Below, one piece after another: positions 42,556-52,000 of a stretch of DNA of 64,000 bases. Made by a program: the position numbers and the translations under genes. The notes below the pieces were generated by a model. The model saw nothing but the letters and a program-made list of their open reading frames with translations. It searched no databases and was not told the DNA's origin. The stretch is from Ectopseudomonas oleovorans. Its GTDB lineage: Bacteria; Pseudomonadota; Gammaproteobacteria; Pseudomonadales; Pseudomonadaceae. The stretch's first letter is position 1, and each line of letters opens with the position of its first letter. Location of the stretch: NCBI RefSeq assembly GCF_003052605.1, contig NZ_QASO01000121.1:39860-103859 (forward strand), read 5' to 3'.

Positions 42556-43239
42556 ATGACCACTCTCCTGGCCCTCGATACCGCCACCGAAGCCTGCTCC
42601 GTCGCACTGCTGCATGATGGTCGCGTGCTCAGCCACTACGAAGTCGCCCCGCGCATGCACGCGCAGCGCCTGTTGCCGATGATTCAGCAACTGCTGGGCG
42701 AGGCGGGTATCGCCGCATCGGCGCTGGATGCCATCGCCTTCGGTCGTGGCCCGGGTGCGTTCACCGGTGTGCGCATCGCCATCGGCGTGGTGCAGGGGCT
42801 GGCCTTTGCCCTGGATCGTCCTGTGCTGCCGGTATCCAATCTGGCCGTGTTGGCCCAGCGTGCGCTGCGTGAGCAGGGCGCGACTCAGGTCGCAGCCGCC
42901 ATCGACGCGCGCATGGACGAAGTCTATTGGGGCTGCTACCGCGTCGAAGCCGGCGAGATGCGTCTGCTCGGTCAGGAGGCGGTGTTGCCGCCGGAGCATG
43001 CCGAGGCGCCGCGTGGCAGCGATGGTGAGTGGTTCGGCGCCGGCACCGGTTGGGGTACCTTCGCCGCGCGTATCGCCCTCACACCTGTGAGCATGGATGG
43101 CAGCATGCTGCCGCACGCCGAAGACCTGCTGACTCTGGCCCGTTTTGCCTGGGCCCGTGGCGAGGCGGTACCGGCCGATCAGGCGCAGCCGGTGTACCTG
43201 CGTGACCAGGTCGCCACGCCGAAAGCACCGCCGGCATGA
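42556..43239 (+). CDS. tsaB: tRNA t6A synthesis protein TsaB
   Basis: A 227-residue ASKHA-fold protein that scaffolds TsaD in making N6-threonylcarbamoyladenosine at tRNA position 37. N-terminal LALDTATEACSVALL (5-19) and FGRGPGAFTGVRIAIG (about 63-78) are canonical. A longer in-frame start at 42490 would include the terminator and is rejected. adk then tsaB is a familiar Pseudomonas order, here with the broken phosphatase between. Confidence 0.95.
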   Translation: MTTLLALDTATEACSVALLHDGRVLSHYEVAPRMHAQRLLPMIQQLLGEAGIAASALDAIAFGRGPGAFTGVRIAIGVVQGLAFALDRPVLPVSNLAVLAQRALREQGATQVAAAIDARMDEVYWGCYRVEAGEMRLLGQEAVLPPEHAEAPRGSDGEWFGAGTGWGTFAARIALTPVSMDGSMLPHAEDLLTLARFAWARGEAVPADQAQPVYLRDQVATPKAPPA

Positions 43240-43352
43240 CAACTGGTCGGATGCTTGGCGTCAGGATTCCTTCGGCATTTGCCAAGGACGCAGCCCGCCG
43301 CTACATTGCCAGCACTGTCCCTTGTTCAGCCGAGCCCACCGAGCAGTCCTAG

Positions 43353-43697
43353 ATGCGGATCGACGGTTACTTACCCTCCTACTCGCCAGACCGTGGCCCC
43401 CGTTCGGGCACCGCGGTCACGCCCTATCGCGAGGCGCAGCGGGAGGTCGAGGCTCAGCGTGAACAACCGGCTGCACCCGCCAGTAGCCAGGGGCTGGAGC
43501 AGGCGCCGCAGATTCGCCGCGTACAGGCCAGCAGCAGTAACACCGACAGCCTGCCGACCCGTTCGCAGGATCTCGGTTATCAACAGCCTGCGCTGAGCAA
43601 CCGTGCTGCACAGGCGTTGGCCAGCTACAGCACCACCGCCGCTTACGCCAGCGATTACGATGCGCAGGAAGTGCTCGGGCTCGATCTCTACGCGTAA
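43353..43697 (+). CDS. Conserved hypothetical protein
   Basis: A 114-residue, proline-, serine- and glutamine-rich protein (IDGYLPSYSPDRGPRSG; QPALSNRAAQALASYSTTAAY). It appears largely disordered, with a short hydrophobic C-terminal end. It follows tsaB by 113 bases and precedes a DUF72 gene. I recall similar small proteins next to tsaB in other Pseudomonas. No function can be given. Confidence 0.7.
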   Translation: MRIDGYLPSYSPDRGPRSGTAVTPYREAQREVEAQREQPAAPASSQGLEQAPQIRRVQASSSNTDSLPTRSQDLGYQQPALSNRAAQALASYSTTAAYASDYDAQEVLGLDLYA

Positions 43698-43739
43698 CCC
43701 CGTTTCACGCCCTCTCAGCCAGGCCCGCTAAACCGATCG

Positions 43740-44609
43740 ATGAGCGCTGCGCTTCCCTATTACCTCGGTTGCCCATCCTGGAGCGAAGCGGCCTGGCGCG
43801 CCACGCTGTATCCGCAGGATACCCGGCCAACCGAGTTTCTCAGCCGCTACACCGAGGTGTTCAACGCGGTGGAAGGCAACACCACGTTCTATGCCAGGCC
43901 CAGCGAGCAAACGGTGGCGCGCTGGGCGCAGGTCATGCCGGCGCACTTTCGTTTCTGCGCCAAGTTGCCGCGAGACATCAGTCATAGCGAGGATCTTTGC
44001 CAGCAACTGGATGAGGTCACGCAGTTTCGCCAGTTGCTGGCGCCGCTCGGCGAACGGGTGGCGCCTTACTGGCTGCAGCTGCCGGCCAGCTTCGCGCCGT
44101 CGCGGTTGGCGGAACTGGCGGCGTTCATCGAACAGTGGGGAGACTGGCCACTGGCGATAGAGGTGCGCCACCCGGAGTTCTTCGCCAAGGGCAATGCCGA
44201 GCGTATGCTCAATCGCCAGCTGCACGAGCGTGGTATCGAGCGCATCTGCCTGGATTCGCGCGCGCTGTTCAGCTGCGACTCGCAGGAACCCGCCGTGCTG
44301 CATGCGCAAGCCAAGAAGCCGCGCCTGCCGACTCGGCCTACCGCGTTCAGTCAGGGCCCGCAGTTGCGCTTCATCGGTCACCCCGAGTTGCTGGCTAACG
44401 ACCCCTTCATGATGCCCTGGGTGGACAAGGTCGCCGGCTGGATCGAGCTGGGGTTGCGCCCTCATGTCTTCGCCCATACCTCGGACAACCGCCTGGCACC
44501 GGAGCTGGCGCGGCGTTTTCATGAGCAGCTGATGCAGCGCCTGCCTGGCTTGCCCGAACTGCCGGTTTTGCAGACGGAGCCGGAACTGGAGCAGCTTGGC
44601 TTACTCTGA
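43740..44609 (+). CDS. DUF72 family protein
   Basis: A 289-residue TIM-barrel-like DUF72 (YecE-type) protein: YYLGCPSWSEAAWRATLYP (7-25), FNAVEGNTTFYARPSEQTV (39-57), FCAKLPRDISH (about 75) and AIEVRHPEF are characteristic. The family's biochemical role is unknown. Length is typical. The adjacent extensin-like gene starts 12 bases after its stop, so they are co-transcribed. Confidence 0.92.
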   Translation: MSAALPYYLGCPSWSEAAWRATLYPQDTRPTEFLSRYTEVFNAVEGNTTFYARPSEQTVARWAQVMPAHFRFCAKLPRDISHSEDLCQQLDEVTQFRQLLAPLGERVAPYWLQLPASFAPSRLAELAAFIEQWGDWPLAIEVRHPEFFAKGNAERMLNRQLHERGIERICLDSRALFSCDSQEPAVLHAQAKKPRLPTRPTAFSQGPQLRFIGHPELLANDPFMMPWVDKVAGWIELGLRPHVFAHTSDNRLAPELARRFHEQLMQRLPGLPELPVLQTEPELEQLGLL

Positions 44610-44621
44610 TGGAGCATGGAT

Positions 44622-45323
44622 ATGCTGATACGGATAATCGGCCGTTTGCTGTTTCTCTTCGTGCTACTGGGCGCGGCGTTGCTGGTAGCGCTGTGGCGTG
44701 GTTGGCTGGATGTGGCGCCGCGTTTCAACCCCTGGGCGCCGCTGGATGTGCGAGAGACGCCGAACCTGCTGACCCCCTTCAAACTCTTGCGTCTGGGTGA
44801 CGATCGCGAGTTGTGCGACTTGGCCCTGGCGACGTCCGGGCTGCGTTTTACCCGTCTGGCCGACAGCGCGCCGTACCCGGGTTGCCCGGTGGAAAACGCC
44901 GTGCGCATCCAGGGCGCCAACGTTGGCCTGAGCAGCAGCTTCATGGCCACCTGCCCGCTGGCGGTGAGTTTCGCCCTGTTCGAGCGACATGGCTTGCAGC
45001 CGGCTGCGCAAGCGGTGTTCGGCCAGCCGGTGAGCCGCGTCGAGCATGTCGGCAGCTTCACCTGTCGCAGCATTGCCGGTAGCCAGCGGCCCAGCCAGCA
45101 TTCCTATGCCAACGCGCTGGATATGGTCGGCTTCCGTCTGCGCGACGGCCAGCACATAAGCGTGCTGCGCGACTGGCCGGGGCAGGGCGACAAGGCGCGC
45201 TTTCTGCGTCTGGTGCAGGAAGCGGCCTGTGACAGCTTCAACGTCACCCTGGGCCCGGAATACAACGCCGCCCACCGCGATCACTTTCACGTGGACATGG
45301 GCATGTGGCGGATGTGTCGCTGA
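44622..45323 (+). CDS. Extensin-like (peptidase M15-type) family protein
   Basis: A 233-residue protein with an N-terminal membrane helix (LLFLFVLLGAALLVALW) and a C-terminal extensin-like domain resembling M15 peptidases: HSYANALDM and HRDHFHVDMG supply the likely zinc ligands (H-x6-D and H-x2-H). Four cysteines (DLALATSG... CPVENA, ATCPLAV, SFTCRS, EAACDSF) suit a periplasmic location. It may act on peptidoglycan peptides. ATG 44622 is used because GGAG is seven bases upstream. Confidence 0.85.
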   Translation: MLIRIIGRLLFLFVLLGAALLVALWRGWLDVAPRFNPWAPLDVRETPNLLTPFKLLRLGDDRELCDLALATSGLRFTRLADSAPYPGCPVENAVRIQGANVGLSSSFMATCPLAVSFALFERHGLQPAAQAVFGQPVSRVEHVGSFTCRSIAGSQRPSQHSYANALDMVGFRLRDGQHISVLRDWPGQGDKARFLRLVQEAACDSFNVTLGPEYNAAHRDHFHVDMGMWRMCR

Positions 45324-45337
45324 GGCGCTTGCGATCC

Positions 45338-45390
45338 GTAGGGCGGGTGCAACCCGCCATAGCGCCAATGACGGGTTGCACCCGCCTTAC
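45338..45390 (+). repeat. REP hairpin GGGCGGGTGCAACCCGCC, copy 2
   Basis: GTAGGGCGGGTGCAACCCGC faces ACGGGTTGCACCCGCCTTAC, in the same arrangement as at 21768 and 54844 with a slightly diverged right arm. It lies 14 bases after the extensin-like gene and may act as a transcription end. Confidence 0.85.
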
Positions 45391-45415
45391 GGCAACGAAA
45401 ACGCTTCGCCATCCC

Positions 45416-45577
45416 TAGCAGGCTGTTGAAAAACTACCTGCGTTGCCATTGCTGCGTTAAAAACAGGCTCGCGTGCGAGCCCAGTCAAAATGCTCATTTA
45501 CAACTCGTAAACTCCGCTTTTTCGCCTGTATTTGCCTTGCACTGGCTGCCTCGGCTACGTTTTTCAACGGCCTGCTA
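45416..45577 (+). repeat. Imperfect palindrome (repeat family P, copy 3)
   Basis: TAGCAGGCTGTTGAAAAACT (from 45416) pairs with the end ACGTTTTTCAACGGCCTGCTA (last 20 bases matching, to 45577). The core has TTGCTGCGTTAAAAACAGGC, TGCTCATTTACAACTCGTAA and a GCCTGTATTTGCC return arm, as in copies 1 and 2. The last three bases provide the stop codon of the minus-strand gene that follows. Confidence 0.8.
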
Positions 45578-46342
45578 GCGCTTGGCCAACAGCAGATCGG
45601 CCGCCTGTCCGCTGCGCCCATCGGCGAACTCGAATCGGCCCAACTGGGCGATCTGGTCGTAAGCGCCGAGGGCGATGCTGACGTCGCGGGCACGCAGGTC
45701 GATGGCGCTGACGCCTGCTTCGCCGAGTGTCTGCAACTGCTGGCGGCCCTGGGCATCGAAACGCAGCAGGCGCAGCTGGTCGAATACCGCATCGGCCGCA
45801 TCGATACGGCCGTCGCCGTTGTCGTCGAAGCGGGCCAGTTCGGCGAAGCCATTGGCAGCGCCATGCTGATCGCCGAACAGCTCGCGACCATCGTCGATAT
45901 ACCCGTTGCCGTTACGATCCAGCGCCAGTAGTGCGTCGTCACCGGTGGGTACGCTGATCGAGTCCATGCGTCCGTCGGCATCCAGATCGAAGCGCACCGG
46001 ACGGCCAAGACCGCTGGTGGAGAAGCCGTTGCCAGCCATATCCAGCACCAGCGGATCGACCTGCTGGGGCGCCTGGCCCACGCTGACATTCAGCTCCAGA
46101 CCGCGTTGATCGATTACCGCCTGGCTGACCACGGCGGCGCTGCTGGACACGGCAGGTGGTTCGGCAGTTTCCCGCAGTTCACGAGCGATCTCACCGGGTT
46201 TCTGCTCTTCGTCTATCCCAAGGGTGCGGCGCAGAATCTGATAGTTGATGGATTCGCGCGCCGCACGGTCGAGCTCGTCGTCCAGCGGACGGGGGCTGGC
46301 AGGGCTGCTACCAGGACGCGGGGCGGAGAGGGCGTCGAACAT
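45575..46342 (-). CDS. RTX-type EF-hand-like calcium-binding protein
   Basis: A 255-residue protein. Residues 95-200 match the calcium-binding region found near the C terminus of many RTX proteins: DPLVLDMAGNGFSTS, then loops FDLDADGRMDS (118-128), LDRNGNGYIDDGRELFGD (141-158) and FDDNGDGRIDAADAVF (172-187), each with EF-hand-like Asp/Asn/Gly spacing. There is no signal peptide, no nonapeptide RTX repeat and no toxin domain. The ATG has GAGAG upstream; a longer start at 46477 overlaps the rsmJ gene. It is probably a calcium-responsive protein of unknown role. Confidence 0.8.
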   Translation of the reverse strand: MFDALSAPRPGSSPASPRPLDDELDRAARESINYQILRRTLGIDEEQKPGEIARELRETAEPPAVSSSAAVVSQAVIDQRGLELNVSVGQAPQQVDPLVLDMAGNGFSTSGLGRPVRFDLDADGRMDSISVPTGDDALLALDRNGNGYIDDGRELFGDQHGAANGFAELARFDDNGDGRIDAADAVFDQLRLLRFDAQGRQQLQTLGEAGVSAIDLRARDVSIALGAYDQIAQLGRFEFADGRSGQAADLLLAKR

Positions 46343-46448
46343 GTTCACTCTCGATGCGGCTGTCGGCGGCCGGGTCTGGCAGAATGCCGCTTCTTCGATA
46401 TCGGCCGTGTGGCCGGTGCTTTGAGTGATTTTTGAGCAGAACGAGCCA

Positions 46449-47240
46449 ATGACCGACGAGCGGCACAACGCCAGCATCCGTATCCAAGCCCTTCACCCCC
46501 AGTACGCCGCAGCGGCCGCTCAATGGGCATCGCGCCTGGGCTTGAGGCAGGACGGCGAGACCGAGTTCGCCCTGCAGCTGGGTGATGACGGGCTGCAACT
46601 GGTCGAGCTGGGCGACAAGGCGCCTGGCCCGGTACGGGTGGATTTCGTCGAGGGGGCGGCGGCGCATCGGCGCCAGTTCGGCGGCGGCAGTGGGCAGATG
46701 ATCGCCAAGGCGGTGGGCGTGCAGTCGGGCATTCGGCCACGGATTCTCGACGCGACTGCGGGGCTGGGGCGTGACTCGTTCGTGCTGGCCAGCCTGGGCT
46801 GCGAGATGACCCTGATCGAGCGCCAGCCGCTGGTGGCGGCGTTGCTGGAGGACGGCCTGCAGCGTGCGGCACTGAACCTCGATGTGGCGCCCATCGTGGC
46901 GCGCATGCGCCTGCTTACCGGTAACGCCATCGAGCTGATGCGCAGTTGGCAAGGGGAGGCGCCACAGGTGATCTACCTCGATCCGATGTTCCCGCATCGC
47001 GACAAGAGTGCGCTGGTGAAGAAGGAAATGCGCCTGTTCCGCCCGTTTGTCGGCGATGACCTGGATGCGCCGGCGTTGCTCGAAGCGGCGCTGGCGCTGG
47101 CCACTCACCGCGTGGTGGTCAAGCGCCCGCGCAAGGCCCCGGCCATCGAAGGTGGCAAGCCGGGCTATGTGCTCGAGGGCAAATCCAGCCGTTACGACAT
47201 CTACCCGAAGAAGAAGCTGGAGCCCGGCGCTCAGGTGTAA
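46449..47240 (+). CDS. rsmJ: 16S rRNA (guanine1516-N2)-methyltransferase RsmJ
   Basis: A 263-residue class I methyltransferase. S-adenosylmethionine motif LDATAGLGRDSFVLASLGC (about 100-118) and the catalytic DPMFP motif in IYLDPMFPHRDKSAL (about 176-190) identify RsmJ (YhiQ). It modifies G1516 of 16S rRNA. Start ATG 46449; an eight-codon extension is rejected. It is divergent from the RTX-type gene. Confidence 0.95.
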   Translation: MTDERHNASIRIQALHPQYAAAAAQWASRLGLRQDGETEFALQLGDDGLQLVELGDKAPGPVRVDFVEGAAAHRRQFGGGSGQMIAKAVGVQSGIRPRILDATAGLGRDSFVLASLGCEMTLIERQPLVAALLEDGLQRAALNLDVAPIVARMRLLTGNAIELMRSWQGEAPQVIYLDPMFPHRDKSALVKKEMRLFRPFVGDDLDAPALLEAALALATHRVVVKRPRKAPAIEGGKPGYVLEGKSSRYDIYPKKKLEPGAQV

Positions 47241-47244
47241 GCAG

Positions 47245-47880
47245 TCAGGGTCTGTAGGAGCGCAGGAACAGTTGCACGGCGTCCTGCACGTGATGCTCGG
47301 CGGCTTCACCTTCCAGCGGTTCGCCACAACCGATCAGCAGGCGAAAGTGCGCGCCGCCCTTGAGCAGGCTGAAGAAGTGATCGGCGGCCAGATGCGGATT
47401 ATCCAGGCTCAGCAGACCGCGCTTGGCGGCCTTGCGCAGTAGCACTTCCATCTCTTCCTGCACCCGCTTCGGACCGGCTTCGTAGAACAGCTGCGACAAC
47501 TTCGAGCCCTGGCTGGCCAGGTTCACCATCATCCGGTGCATTTCTACCGATTCGCGACTGTTGACCAGCGCCAGGAAGCCGCGCGCGATTTCCAGGAGCT
47601 GGCTTTCCAGCGGCACGTTATCCGGCAGTTCGAACAGCAGTTCGGGAAGCTGCTCCTCGCACTTGGCCTTGATCGCCGCAGAAAACAGGGTCTCCTTGTT
47701 GGTGAAATGGCTGTACACCGTGAGCTTGGAAACCCCAGCCTCGGCGGCGATGGCGTCCATGCTGCTGCCGTCGTAACCATTACGCAGGAACAGGCTCTTG
47801 GCCGCCTCGAGGATGGCACGACGTTTGGCGGGATCCTTTGGTCGGCCGGGGCCGGAAGGTTGTAACAACTTGTCAGTCAT
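47245..47880 (-). CDS. mexL: TetR-family repressor, probable MexL
   Basis: A 211-residue TetR regulator: HTH at about 20-65 (KRRAILEAAKSLFLRNGYDG, MDAIAAEAGVSKLTVYSHF). It is divergent from a membrane-fusion protein gene and an RND pump gene, exactly the mexL-mexJ-mexK layout of P. aeruginosa, where MexL represses mexJK and its own gene. Its stop is 4 bases from the rsmJ stop, convergent. Assignment to MexL rests on context and size. Confidence 0.85.
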   Translation of the reverse strand: MTDKLLQPSGPGRPKDPAKRRAILEAAKSLFLRNGYDGSSMDAIAAEAGVSKLTVYSHFTNKETLFSAAIKAKCEEQLPELLFELPDNVPLESQLLEIARGFLALVNSRESVEMHRMMVNLASQGSKLSQLFYEAGPKRVQEEMEVLLRKAAKRGLLSLDNPHLAADHFFSLLKGGAHFRLLIGCGEPLEGEAAEHHVQDAVQLFLRSYRP

Positions 47881-47893
47881 TGGCGGATTTTAA

Positions 47894-47936
47894 TACTGGA
47901 CTGGTGAGTTTGCTATTTTTACTATACCCGCCAGTA
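47894..47936. promoter_or_regulatory. Candidate MexL operator/promoter region
   Basis: TACTGG (47894-47899) and CCAGTA (47931-47936) form an inverted pair within the 91-bp mexL-mexJ divergent space; ACTGGACTGG adds a second direct half-site. The AT-rich TTGCTATTTTTACTATACC between them would hold the core promoters. By analogy, MexL would bind here and repress both directions. Confidence 0.45.
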
Positions 47937-47971
47937 CAAATATTCCAAACCTTCTCTGAAAGGTCTTACAC

Positions 47972-49075
47972 ATGTCTGGCCATGTTCTCCCGCTTGTTGC
48001 TTCTCTGGGTCTCGTCTTCCTGCTGTCTGCCTGCGGTAACGGTGAACAGGCGGAACAACCGATCCGTCCTGCCATGGTGGTGCAGCCGCAGCCGGCTACT
48101 GCGCTGGTCGACAGCTATCCGGGCGAGGTGCGTGCACGTTACGAGCCGGAGCTGGCCTTCCGTATCGCCGGCAAGGTGAGCAAGCGCATGGTGGATGTCG
48201 GCGACCGGGTGAAGAAGGATCAGCCACTGGCCGAGCTGGACCCGCAGGACGTGCGCCTGCAGCTGGAAGCCATCCGCGCGCAGATGGCGGCCGCCGAGGC
48301 CAACCTGCAGACCGTGCGCGCCGAGCGTGAGCGCTACAAGGCGTTGCTTGGGCGCAATCTGGTCAGCCGCTCGCAGTTCGACAACGTCGAGAACCAGTAC
48401 CGTGCTGGCGAAGCGCGTCTGAAACAGGTCAAGGCCGAGTACGACGTGGCCCGCAATCAGACCGACTATGCCGTGCTGCGGGCCTCGCAGGACGGCGTGA
48501 TCGCCCGTCGTGCGGTCGAGGTGGGGCAGGTGGTGGCGGCTGGTCAGACGGTGTTCACTCTGGCTGCCGACGGTGAGCGTGAGGTGTCGATCAGCCTGCC
48601 GGAGCAGAGCTTTGGTCGTTTCGAGATTAGTCAGGTGGTCGAGGTGGAACTCTGGTCGCAGCCCGATCAGCGTTTCCCCGGACGCATCCGCGAGATGGCG
48701 CCGGCGGCCGATCCGCAGTCGCGCACTTTCGCCGCCCGTGTCGCTTTCACCGAAGGCAAGGTGCCGGCTGAGTTGGGGCAGAGCGCGCGGGTATTCATCG
48801 CCAGCAATGGCGAGGTACCGCTGGCGGTGCCGCTGTCGGCACTCAGCGCCGAGCAGGACCAGGCGTTCGTCTGGGTCGTGGACCCCAAGGAGCACACTGT
48901 GCAACGCCGGCCGGTCCGAGTGGGCGCCTATGGTGACGACCGGGTGCCGGTGCTGGAGGGGCTTTCCGCCTCCGACTGGGTAGTGGCCGCCGGCGTCCAG
49001 TTGCTGCGCGAGGGCCAGAGGGTGCGCCCCGTGGATCGCGACAATCGCAACGTCGAACTGGCCGCCAAGGAGTAA
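47972..49075 (+). CDS. mexJ: RND efflux periplasmic adaptor MexJ
   Basis: A 367-residue membrane-fusion lipoprotein: lipobox LSAC with cysteine 21 after a hydrophobic signal. The adaptor shows the lipoyl/barrel-sandwich halves (RIAGKVSKRMVDVGDRVKKDQPLAELD and ASQDGVIARRAVEVGQVVAAGQ, read in parts), a coiled hairpin between (about 95-150) and the beta-barrel domain. It joins the pump to an outer-membrane channel. The length equals P. aeruginosa MexJ as I recall it. The pump gene starts 6 bases later; no outer-membrane channel gene follows. Confidence 0.92.
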   Translation: MSGHVLPLVASLGLVFLLSACGNGEQAEQPIRPAMVVQPQPATALVDSYPGEVRARYEPELAFRIAGKVSKRMVDVGDRVKKDQPLAELDPQDVRLQLEAIRAQMAAAEANLQTVRAERERYKALLGRNLVSRSQFDNVENQYRAGEARLKQVKAEYDVARNQTDYAVLRASQDGVIARRAVEVGQVVAAGQTVFTLAADGEREVSISLPEQSFGRFEISQVVEVELWSQPDQRFPGRIREMAPAADPQSRTFAARVAFTEGKVPAELGQSARVFIASNGEVPLAVPLSALSAEQDQAFVWVVDPKEHTVQRRPVRVGAYGDDRVPVLEGLSASDWVVAAGVQLLREGQRVRPVDRDNRNVELAAKE

Positions 49076-49081
49076 GCCGGC

Positions 49082-52000
49082 ATGAATTTCAACCTGTCTG
49101 CCTGGGCGCTACGTAACCGCCAGATCGTTCTCTACATCATGCTGCTGTTTGCCGTGGTCGGCGCGCTTTCCTATACCAAGCTGGGGCAGAGCGAAGACCC
49201 GCCGTTCACCTTCAAGGCCATGGTGATTCGCACCAACTGGCCGGGCGCCAGCGCCGAAGAGGTATCGCGCCAGGTCACCGAGCGCATCGAGAAGAAGCTG
49301 ATGGAGACCGGTGAGTACGAGCGCATCACCAGTTTCTCCCGTCCGGGCGAGTCGCAGGTCACCTTCATGGCGCGCGACTCCATGCGCAGCTCGGAGATTC
49401 CCGAGCTGTGGTATCAGGTGCGCAAGAAGATCAGCGACATTCGCCACACGCTGCCGCCCGGCATCCAGGGGCCGTTCTTCAACGACGAGTTCGGCACCAC
49501 CTTCGGCAATATTTATGCGCTGACTGGCAACGGTTTCGACTATGCCGTGCTCAAGGACTACGCCGACCGCCTGCAGTTGCAGCTGCAGCGGGTCAAGGAT
49601 GTGGGCAAGGTCGAGCTGGTGGGGCTGCAGGACGAGAAGATCTGGATCGAACTGTCCAATACCAAGCTGGCGACCCTCGGTCTGCCATTGTCCGCCGTGC
49701 AGCAGGCGCTGGAGGCGCAGAATGCGGTGGCGGCTGCCGGTTTCTTCGAAACCGCCAGCGAGCGTATTCAACTACGTGTGACCGGGCGCTTCCAATCGGT
49801 GGAGGAAATTCGCGATTTTCCCATTCGCGTCGCCGATCGTACCTTCCGCATCGCCGACGTGGCCGAGGTCAAGCGCGGTTTCAATGATCCACCCGCGCCG
49901 CGCATGCGATTCATGGGCGAGGACGCCCTGGGCATTGCCGTATCGATGAAGGACGGCGGCGATATCCTGGTGCTGGGCAAGGCATTGGAAGACGAGTTCG
50001 CCCGTCTGCAACAGACGCTGCCGCTGGGCATGGAGCTGCGCAAGGTGTCGGATCAGCCGGCAGCGGTGAAGACCGGCGTGGGCGAGTTCGTCAAGGTGCT
50101 GGTGGAGGCGTTGGTGATCGTGCTCGCGGTCAGCTTTTTCTCCCTCGGTCTGCGCACCGGCCTGGTGGTGGCGCTGGTGATCCCGCTGGTGTTGGCGATG
50201 ACCTTCGCCGCCATGTATTACTTGGGGATAGGCCTGCACAAGATTTCTCTCGGTGCGCTGGTGCTCGGCCTCGGCCTGCTGGTGGACGACGCGATCATTG
50301 CGGTGGAGATGATGGCGATCAAGATGGAGCAGGGCTACGACCGCTTCAAGGCGGCCAGCTTCGCCTGGACCAGCACCGCCTTTCCGATGCTCACCGGCAC
50401 GCTGATTACCGCGGCCGGGTTCCTGCCCATCGCCACCGCGCAGTCCGTTACGGGTGAGTACACCCGGTCGATCTTCCAGGTGGTGGCCATTTCGCTGATC
50501 GCCTCATGGATCGCGGCGGTGATGTTCGTGCCCTATCTGGGCGACAAGCTGCTGCCCGATCTGGCCAAACTGCATGCGGCGAAACACGGTGGCAGCGCAG
50601 GCGGTCATGACCCTTATTCGACGCCGTTCTACCGCCGTGTTCGCGCCACGGTGCAATGGTGCGTGCGTCGTCGCGGCATCGTGATCCTGCTGACCGTTGC
50701 GTTGTTCGTCGCCTCTGTGTTGCTGTTTCGCTTCGTGCCGCAACAGTTCTTCCCGGCCTCCGGGCGCCTGGAGCTGATGGTCGACATCAAGCTGGAGGAG
50801 GGCGCCTCGCTGAGCGCCACCGAGGCCGAAGTGCATCGTCTGGAGAAGCTGCTCAAGGAGCAGCCCGGCATCGACAACTACGTGGCCTATGTTGGCACCG
50901 GCTCACCGCGTTTCTATCTGCCGCTCGATCAACAATTGCCGGCGGCAAGCTTTGCACAGTTCGTGGTACTGGCCAAAAGCATCGAAGAGCGCGAGCGCCT
51001 GCGTGGTTGGCTGATCAAGGTGATGAACGACGAGTTCCCGACCCTGCGTAGCCGCGTCAGCCGCCTGGAGAACGGGCCGCCCGTGGGCTACCCGATCCAG
51101 TTCCGCGTCAGCGGCGAGCATATCGACGAGGTGCGTGCCCTGGCCCGTCAGGTGGCGGACAAGGTGCGCGAGAACCCGCATGTGGTGAACGTGCACCTGG
51201 ACTGGGAGGAGCCGAGCAAGGTGGTGATCCTCAATATCGATCAGGATCGTGCCCGTGCCCTGGGGGTCAACACCGCCGAGCTGTCGCGCTTCCTGCAAGG
51301 CTCGCTGTCCGGCACCAGCGTCAGCCAGTACCGTGAGGGCAATGAGCTGATCGAGATTCTTCAGCGTGGCACGCCGCAGGAACGCAAGGCACTGAGCCTG
51401 CTGCCGAGCCTGGCGGTGCCGACCGACAGCGGTCGCAGCGTGGCGCTGTCGCAGGTGGCAACCCTGGAATACGGCTTCGAGGAGGGCATCATCTGGCACC
51501 GCAATCGCCTGCCCAACGTCACCGTGCGTGCCGACGTCTATGGCAAGCAGCAACCGGCCAGTCTGACCCAGCAGATCCTGCCGACGCTGGACCCGATCCG
51601 CGCGGAACTGCCAGCGGGTTATCTGCTGGAGGTCGGCGGCACGGTGGAGGACTCGCAACGCGGACAGAAATCGGTGAACGCCGGTATCCCGCTGTTCATC
51701 GTGGTGGTGCTGACGCTGCTGATGCTGCAGCTGAAAAGCTTCTCGCGCTCGGCGATGGTGTTTCTCACCGCGCCACTTGGCTTGATCGGCGTCACCCTGT
51801 TCCTGTTGATCTTCCGCCAGCCGTTCGGCTTCGTTGCCATGCTCGGCACCATCGCCCTGGCCGGGATGATCATGCGTAACTCGGTGATCCTGGTCGATCA
51901 GATCGAGCAGGACATCAGCCACGGTCTGGATCGTTGGCACGCCGTTATCGAGGCCACGGTGCGCCGCTTCCGTCCCATCGTGCTCACTGCACTGGCGGCG

